A DNA stretch of 19,325 nt from Psychrobacillus sp040274765. Lineage in GTDB: Bacteria > Bacillota > Bacilli > Bacillales_A > Planococcaceae. The notes below the pieces were generated by a model that worked only from the letters and a program-made list of their open reading frames with translations, was not told where the DNA came from and searched no databases. The DNA lies in contig JBEMAY010000061.1 of assembly GCA_040274765.1 (NCBI GenBank), forward strand, positions 1-19,325. The letters are read 5' to 3'. Position numbers and translations under genes: made by a program. Positions 14,404-19,325 of this stretch are shown piece after piece (positions within the stretch are counted from its first letter, which is position 1; each line of letters opens with the position of its first letter).

Positions 14404-15341
14404 CTTCTATCGTATTCATGGGTACACCTGCTTTCTCGGCACCAATCTTACGCATGCTAGTGGAGGAAGGCTACGAGATTAGTGCAGTTGTGACTCAGCC
14501 TGATCGACCAGTAGGGAGAAAAAAAGTGTTAACTCCTCCTCCAGTAAAGGAAGAGGCTTTAGAGCTTGGATTACCAATTATTCAGCCAAACAAGCTAAAG
14601 GGATCTGAGGAACTCAATCAAATCCTTAACCTGGCACCAGATTTAATCGTCACTGCTGCCTTTGGTCAAATTTTACCGAAAGAATTACTAAAAGCACCTA
14701 AATACGGTTGTATTAATGTGCATGCATCCTTACTTCCAGCGTATCGTGGAGGTGCCCCAATACACCAAGCAATCATAGATGGACAAGAAAAAACAGGTGT
14801 CACTATTATGTATATGGAGGAAAAACTCGATGCAGGGGATATTATTTCTCAGCGTGAAATTCCTATTACACATTTAGATGATACGGGAATTCTGTTTAAC
14901 AAATTAAGTGAAGTAGGAACTCTTCTTTTAAAGGAAACACTGCCGTTAATCATTACGGGCAGAAACGAACGAATTGTCCAAGATGAGTCTCTAGTTACCT
15001 ATGCAAGAAATATTTCACGTGAACAGGAAAGAATAGATTGGAATAAGTCTGCAATAGAAATTCACAATCAAATCCGTGGTCTTCATCCGTGGCCTGTAGC
15101 TTATACTACTTTGGATGGACTAACGGTGAAAATTTGGAAGGCAGATACACTTGATATAAATACAAATGAATTACCTGGGACAGTCGTAAAAATTGAAACA
15201 GATTATTTTGTTGTTCAAACAGGTTTGGGAGAAGCTATCCGAATTGATGAGCTACAGCCGGCTGGAAAGAAAAAAATGTCTGCAAATGACTATTTGCGAG
15301 GCGTAGGTTCTAAATTGCGAATAGGAGACAAATTTGAATGA
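14400..15341 (+). CDS. fmt: Methionyl-tRNA formyltransferase
   Basis: A 313-residue enzyme that formylates initiator Met-tRNA with 10-formyltetrahydrofolate. The N-terminal catalytic domain shows FMGTPAFSAP (6-15), the loop TQPDRPVGRKK (32-42), and the active-site residues Asn106 and His108 in INVHASLLPAYRGGAPI, with Asp144 in EKLDAGDI. The C-terminal tRNA-binding domain follows from about 205 (IDWNKSAIEIHNQIRGLHPWP). Length is typical. The start overlaps the def stop as ATGA and the stop overlaps rsmB the same way, so def, fmt and rsmB are probably translated in a coupled manner. Confidence 0.96.
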   Translation: MTSIVFMGTPAFSAPILRMLVEEGYEISAVVTQPDRPVGRKKVLTPPPVKEEALELGLPIIQPNKLKGSEELNQILNLAPDLIVTAAFGQILPKELLKAPKYGCINVHASLLPAYRGGAPIHQAIIDGQEKTGVTIMYMEEKLDAGDIISQREIPITHLDDTGILFNKLSEVGTLLLKETLPLIITGRNERIVQDESLVTYARNISREQERIDWNKSAIEIHNQIRGLHPWPVAYTTLDGLTVKIWKADTLDINTNELPGTVVKIETDYFVVQTGLGEAIRIDELQPAGKKKMSANDYLRGVGSKLRIGDKFE

Positions 15342-16690
15342 CAAAAAAGAATGAAAAAATATGGACTGGTAATGTAAGAGATGCAGCGTTAACTATACTA
15401 ATGGCTGTTGAAAAACAGCAAGCTTATAGTAATCTGTTGCTACATCAAACAATCGAAAAGTATGACATCGAACCAAAAGATCGAGCATTATTAACCGAGT
15501 TAACTTATGGAACGCTTCAACATAAAATGACATTAGATTACTACCTGCAGCCCTTTATAAAAGGTAAGCTAGATGACTGGGTTAGACAACTTCTTCGATT
15601 GTCCTTATATCAAATACACTATTTATCAAGAATTCCAGACCATGCAGCTGTAAATGAAGCGGTTAACATTGCTAAGCGAAGAGGACATAAAGGAATTTCC
15701 GGCGTAATCAATGGTATTTTACGCTCAATCCTCCGAGAAGGCGTCCGTTCAACGGAAGAAATTCAAGATAAGGTAGAGAGGCTTTCTATTGAGACTAGTC
15801 ATCCAATATGGATGGTGAAACGATTTATTTCAGAATATGGTTTTGAAACAACTGAGCAAATGCTTAAAGAAAATAACGAGCCTCCTGTTACTACTTTACG
15901 TGTTAATTTATTCAAGCGAACAGTAGAACAAGTCATGCATTTAATGACTCAGGAAGGATATGTCGTGGCAAAGAGCGAAGTTATTCCAGAGTGTATTTAT
16001 CTGTTCAATGGCCAAGCAGCTAAAACGACAGCTTTTCAAAAAGGATTTGTTACCATTCAAGACGAAAGCTCTATGATCCCAGCTTATGCTCTTCAAGCAG
16101 AACCAGGAATGTCCGTGCTAGACATGTGTTCTGCGCCAGGCGGAAAAACGACACATATAGCCGAGAAGATGAAGAATACTGGAAAGCTTGTAGCAATGGA
16201 CATTCATCAGCATAAGCTAAAATTGGTAAAAGAAAATGCTGAAAGACTAGGCTTTAGTTTTATTGAAACAGTAGAAAAAGATGCACGCCAAGCTTCCGAG
16301 TTATTTCCTGAGCAAACGTTTGACCGTATTTTAGTTGACGCTCCTTGTAGTGGTCTAGGGGTCATGAAAAGAAAACCTGACATTAAATATACGAAAAGTG
16401 AAAAGGATTTCGATTCGCTGAAGCCTATACAGCTAAAATTATTAGATGAAGCATATACACTTTTAAAGCCAAATGGTTTAATAGTTTATAGTACGTGTAC
16501 TGTGGACCGTGAGGAAAATGAAGGTACTGCCAAGTTATTTATGGAAAAACATCCAGATATGGAACTAAAAAGTTTTCCGGACGTTGTAAAGAATATAAAA
16601 CAACAAGAAGAGGAAGGTATGTTACAGCTGTTTCCTCAAGACCTAAGAAGTGATGGATTTTTTGTAGCAGTTTTTCAAAAAAAGAGCTGA
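15338..16690 (+). CDS. rsmB: 16S rRNA (cytosine-967-C5) methyltransferase
   Basis: A 450-residue SAM-dependent RNA methyltransferase (Sun/RsmB) that should modify the cytosine equivalent to E. coli C967 in 16S rRNA. An N-terminal NusB-like RNA-binding domain (about 10-140, ELTYGTLQHKMTLDYYL) precedes the Rossmann-fold catalytic domain. Motif I is CSAPGGKTTHIA (264-275), motif IV is DAPCSGLGVMKRKPD with Cys337, and motif VI STCTVDREENE carries Cys387, the likely nucleophile. Length matches B. subtilis YloM. It overlaps fmt by four bases. In B. subtilis rlmN (yloN) comes next; here prpC begins 38 bases downstream instead. Confidence 0.95.
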   Translation: MTKKNEKIWTGNVRDAALTILMAVEKQQAYSNLLLHQTIEKYDIEPKDRALLTELTYGTLQHKMTLDYYLQPFIKGKLDDWVRQLLRLSLYQIHYLSRIPDHAAVNEAVNIAKRRGHKGISGVINGILRSILREGVRSTEEIQDKVERLSIETSHPIWMVKRFISEYGFETTEQMLKENNEPPVTTLRVNLFKRTVEQVMHLMTQEGYVVAKSEVIPECIYLFNGQAAKTTAFQKGFVTIQDESSMIPAYALQAEPGMSVLDMCSAPGGKTTHIAEKMKNTGKLVAMDIHQHKLKLVKENAERLGFSFIETVEKDARQASELFPEQTFDRILVDAPCSGLGVMKRKPDIKYTKSEKDFDSLKPIQLKLLDEAYTLLKPNGLIVYSTCTVDREENEGTAKLFMEKHPDMELKSFPDVVKNIKQQEEEGMLQLFPQDLRSDGFFVAVFQKKS

Positions 16691-16728
16691 TTGCAACGGG
16701 CTCTATCTATAAAGAGGTGAAGGGATAA

Positions 16729-17466
16729 ATGAGGTTCGTTGTTAAAACTGATGTAGGCTTGAAAAGAACCATTAATGAGGATCGTGTAGGAGTATTTAAA
16801 CGTGAAGATGGTCGCATTTTAGCTGTTGTAGCGGACGGAATGGGTGGTCATAATGCAGGAGATGTAGCTAGTGAGATGGCCATTACAGAGTTCGAAAAGT
16901 ATTTTCATGCTTACAATCCTGCTGTTGTTCCAGCAAAAGATTGGTTAATGTACACGTTTCAAACCATTAACCAATTAATTGCCCAACATTCATCTTCCAA
17001 CACAGGTTGTGAAGGAATGGGAACAACTTTAATTGCAGGGTTGTTTGAAAACAGCAAAGGGATTATAGCTCATATTGGGGACAGTCGCGTTTATCAAATT
17101 ACACAAAACTTGGTTCGTCAAATTACAAGAGACCACTCTTTTGTAAATGTCTTACTCGACTCTGGGGAGATAAATGAAGAACAAGCAAAAACACACCCTA
17201 TGAAAAATGCAATTATGAAAGCAGTCGGAACTGAACGAACTATTCACCCTGATTTTTTTGAAGTAGAATTTGCAGCAAATTCATATTTTCTTTTTTGCAC
17301 AGATGGTTTAAGTAACAAAATAAGTGAATCCTATTTACAGCACTTGCTATACTCAAAGAAATCTCTTTACGAAATGGGAGATGAATTAGTAGAGGAAGCT
17401 AATAAGTCAGGCGGAGAAGATAATATATCCTTGATCTTGTTAACGAATAAGGATGAGGAGGTGTAA
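16729..17466 (+). CDS. prpC: PP2C-type serine/threonine protein phosphatase
   Basis: A 245-residue metal-dependent phosphatase that reverses PrkC phosphorylation in the cytoplasm. Family motifs appear in order: VGLKRTINEDR (9-19, metal ligand Asp18), VVADGMGGHNAGD (33-45, Asp36), MGTTL (97-101), AHIGDSRVY (114-122), RDHSFV (134-139), LFCTDGLSN (188-196, Asp192) and GGEDNISLILL (228-238, Asp231). Length is near that of B. subtilis PrpC. GAGGTGA lies eight bases before the ATG. The prkC start follows two bases after its stop, with the prkC ribosome binding site inside prpC, giving coupled synthesis of phosphatase and kinase. Confidence 0.96.
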   Translation: MRFVVKTDVGLKRTINEDRVGVFKREDGRILAVVADGMGGHNAGDVASEMAITEFEKYFHAYNPAVVPAKDWLMYTFQTINQLIAQHSSSNTGCEGMGTTLIAGLFENSKGIIAHIGDSRVYQITQNLVRQITRDHSFVNVLLDSGEINEEQAKTHPMKNAIMKAVGTERTIHPDFFEVEFAANSYFLFCTDGLSNKISESYLQHLLYSKKSLYEMGDELVEEANKSGGEDNISLILLTNKDEEV

Positions 17467-17468
17467 GG

Positions 17469-19325
17469 ATGTTAATCGGCAAAAGAATTAGCGGCAGATA
17501 TAAGTTGCTAGAAATGATTGGTGGAGGCGGCATGTCCAATGTATATTTAGGACATGACATGATATTAGACAGAGACGTCGCAATTAAAGTTTTGCGATAT
17601 GATTTTTCTAATGAAGAAGAACTGCGTCGTCGCTTTCAGCGAGAAGCACTTTCTGCCACAAGCCTTACACACCCTAATATAGTAAATATCTACGACGTTG
17701 GAGAAGATGAAGATATTCACTATATTGTTATGGAGCATGTAAAAGGTGAAACATTAAAACAATACATACAGCATAATGCCCCGGTTTCGCCCGTTAAAAC
17801 AGTTACTATTATGAAGCAGCTAACTTCGGCTATTTCTAATGCACATAATAATCATATTATTCATCGGGATATAAAGCCGCAGAATATTTTATTGGATGAG
17901 CAAGAAAATGTGAAAATAACAGATTTCGGCATAGCGATGGCTTTAAGTGCGACTTCCTATACACAAACTAACTCCGTCTTAGGAACCGTGCACTATTTGT
18001 CGCCAGAACAAGCCCGTGGCGGTACTGCTACTAGAGAATCGGATATTTATGCACTTGGAATTGTGTTGTTCGAGTTATTAACTGGACAGCTTCCTTTTTC
18101 AGGAGAATCAGCTGTATCTATTGCACTGAAGCATTTACAGGCGGAAACACCATCGGTTAGAGCTATTAATCCAGTCATACCACAAAGTTTAGAAAATGTT
18201 GTTCTAAAGGCAACTGCTAAAGATCCTAGAAACAGATATCGATCTGCAGAGGAAATGGAAAGAGACTTATCAACTGCCATGTCTCCAGAAAGGTCGAATG
18301 AACCAAAGTTTGTTGTTCCAGTGGATGATGGAGCGACGAAGGTTCTGCCTGTAATTAAAGAGCCTGTTTCTTTTGAAGATGTTGCGGAAACTAAGAAACT
18401 GCCAACAGAGGACAAGCCGACTGAACAAACGAAATCAAAGAAAAAAAGAAGTAAATGGAAAATCGTTGCTGGGATAATTGCTGGTTTACTCTTGCTAGCA
18501 TTAATCATAATAATAGCTTTTCCTGGGTTGTTTAAACCGGACAAGATAGAAGTTCCTCCTGTAGCTGGTTTAGAGCTAGAGGATGCTATAAAGCTACTCG
18601 AGTCAGAAGGCTTTATCATTGGAGAGCAAATCTTAGAATTTGATGATGAAATCGAAAAAGATCATGTCATAGGTACAACACCAGAAGAAGGAAAAATGCG
18701 TGACGTAGAAACTGAGGTAGACATCATTGTATCTCAAGGTAAAGAAACTTCGGCAATGGGTGACTATGAAAATCAGGATATTAACCAGGTGAAGGAGTTA
18801 CTGGGAAAACAAGGCTTTACCGTTGAGGAAGATAATATATATTCTTCTGCATCGGCAGGTACCATTTTAAAGCAGGAGCCTGAAGCTGGAGAAGAGATTA
18901 TTCCAGAAGAGACGATCGTCCGTTTTCAAGTTAGTCTTGGACCTGAAATGATTACTTTGAGAGACTTAAGGGAATACAATGAGAAAAATTTAAACGAATA
19001 TGCAACTAATTCGGGATTAAAGGTCGTTAAAACAAAAGAAGTAAACCACGATACAATTCCTAAAGGAGCAGTTGTAGAACAGTCTCCTGGACCAAACCAG
19101 AAAGTGGTAAAGGGAAGTACGGTTGAAGTAGTAATTTCTTCTGGACCAAAGGCTAAGCCAACTAGAACGTTTGTAAAAAATGTTACCATTCCTTACTTGG
19201 AGCAAGAACCTGAAGGTGAAGGGGAAGAAGGAGAAAATGAGGAAAGTCCAGAACAGGAAGCTGTTCCTCAAATAATTCAAATTTATATTCAAGACAAAAC
19301 GCATAAATTTACTGACCCTCCTATT
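17469..19325 (+). CDS. prkC: Serine/threonine protein kinase PrkC (PASTA kinase), 3' end outside the window
   Basis: 619 codons are open to the right edge; B. subtilis PrkC has about 648 residues, so roughly 30 are missing. The Hanks-type kinase domain (about 10-270) has GGGGMSNVY (18-26), ATP-binding Lys40 in VAIKVL, catalytic HRDIKPQN (132-139), DFG (152-154) and activation loop TQTNSVLGTVHYLSPEQA with probable autophosphorylation Thr residues. A basic stretch and one membrane helix (about 331-351) lead to three extracellular PASTA repeats (about 359-425, 430-492 and 494-561) that bind muropeptides. An acidic stretch follows (about 578-598). GAGGAGGTG sits five bases before the ATG. In B. 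subtilis PrkC triggers spore germination in response to peptidoglycan fragments and acts in stationary phase. Confidence 0.96.
   Translation, partial: MLIGKRISGRYKLLEMIGGGGMSNVYLGHDMILDRDVAIKVLRYDFSNEEELRRRFQREALSATSLTHPNIVNIYDVGEDEDIHYIVMEHVKGETLKQYIQHNAPVSPVKTVTIMKQLTSAISNAHNNHIIHRDIKPQNILLDEQENVKITDFGIAMALSATSYTQTNSVLGTVHYLSPEQARGGTATRESDIYALGIVLFELLTGQLPFSGESAVSIALKHLQAETPSVRAINPVIPQSLENVVLKATAKDPRNRYRSAEEMERDLSTAMSPERSNEPKFVVPVDDGATKVLPVIKEPVSFEDVAETKKLPTEDKPTEQTKSKKKRSKWKIVAGIIAGLLLLALIIIIAFPGLFKPDKIEVPPVAGLELEDAIKLLESEGFIIGEQILEFDDEIEKDHVIGTTPEEGKMRDVETEVDIIVSQGKETSAMGDYENQDINQVKELLGKQGFTVEEDNIYSSASAGTILKQEPEAGEEIIPEETIVRFQVSLGPEMITLRDLREYNEKNLNEYATNSGLKVVKTKEVNHDTIPKGAVVEQSPGPNQKVVKGSTVEVVISSGPKAKPTRTFVKNVTIPYLEQEPEGEGEEGENEESPEQEAVPQIIQIYIQDKTHKFTDPPI

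Noticed and set aside
18047..18619. A 190-codon open frame on the - strand opposite prkC
   Set aside because: It lies wholly antisense to the kinase/PASTA coding region. Its Ser/Thr-rich product has no recognisable motifs, so it is a shadow of the real gene.
18926..19304. Two overlapping - strand open frames opposite the PASTA part of prkC
   Set aside because: Both are antisense to a clearly coding region and give low-complexity, Phe/Ser/Thr-rich products with no family resemblance.

Overview
The window is AT-rich DNA from a low-GC, endospore-forming Gram-positive bacterium, most likely Bacillales and by best guess Planococcaceae or the Lysinibacillus/Psychrobacillus neighbourhood. Three things point there: purine-rich ribosome binding sites with ATG/GTG/TTG starts; the gmk-rpoZ-coaBC-priA-def-fmt-rsmB-prpC-prkC order known from Bacillus; and a close relative of the sporulation-related endopeptidase I of Lysinibacillus sphaericus. 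There are no rRNA or tRNA genes, insertion sequences, prophage genes or CRISPR arrays. Species placement is inference.

Region 1 (1-3230, + strand) is a nitrogen-related locus. An Amt ammonium transporter is preceded by a sigma-A type promoter and three matches to the GlnR/TnrA operator consensus TGTNA-N7-TNACA. A strong intrinsic terminator follows amt. With almost no space for a new promoter, two further genes come next: a stand-alone DUF294/GlnD-like nucleotidyltransferase and a DnaQ-type 3'-5' exonuclease-fold protein. No P-II (glnK/nrgB) gene is next to amt. This module is the most interesting part of the window.

Region 2 (3230-7197) is accessory metabolism. An alpha/beta hydrolase and a Gfo/Idh/MocA oxidoreductase form a + strand pair. 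Converging on them from the - strand are a LysM-LysM-M14 gamma-D-glutamyl-diamino acid endopeptidase with a possible mother-cell sigma-E promoter, and an RraA-family protein with its own terminator and a possible promoter.

Region 3 (7198-9262) holds rqcH (NFACT family, ribosome rescue by alanine tailing) on the - strand and a 373-base divergent intergenic region with an extended -10 promoter facing gmk.

Region 4 (9263-19325, + strand) is a housekeeping operon: gmk (GMP to GDP), rpoZ (omega subunit), coaBC (coenzyme A), priA (replication restart), def and fmt (processing and formylation of the initiator methionine), rsmB (16S rRNA m5C methylation), and the prpC/prkC phosphatase/kinase pair that senses cell-wall fragments. 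Many junctions are 4-base ATGA overlaps. The one large gap (10110-10269) carries a structured, GC-richer stretch ending in a strong hairpin just before coaBC, so coaBC and the genes after it may be attenuated. Compared with B. subtilis, rlmN is missing between rsmB and prpC, and yicC/remA are missing before gmk. prkC runs off the right edge.
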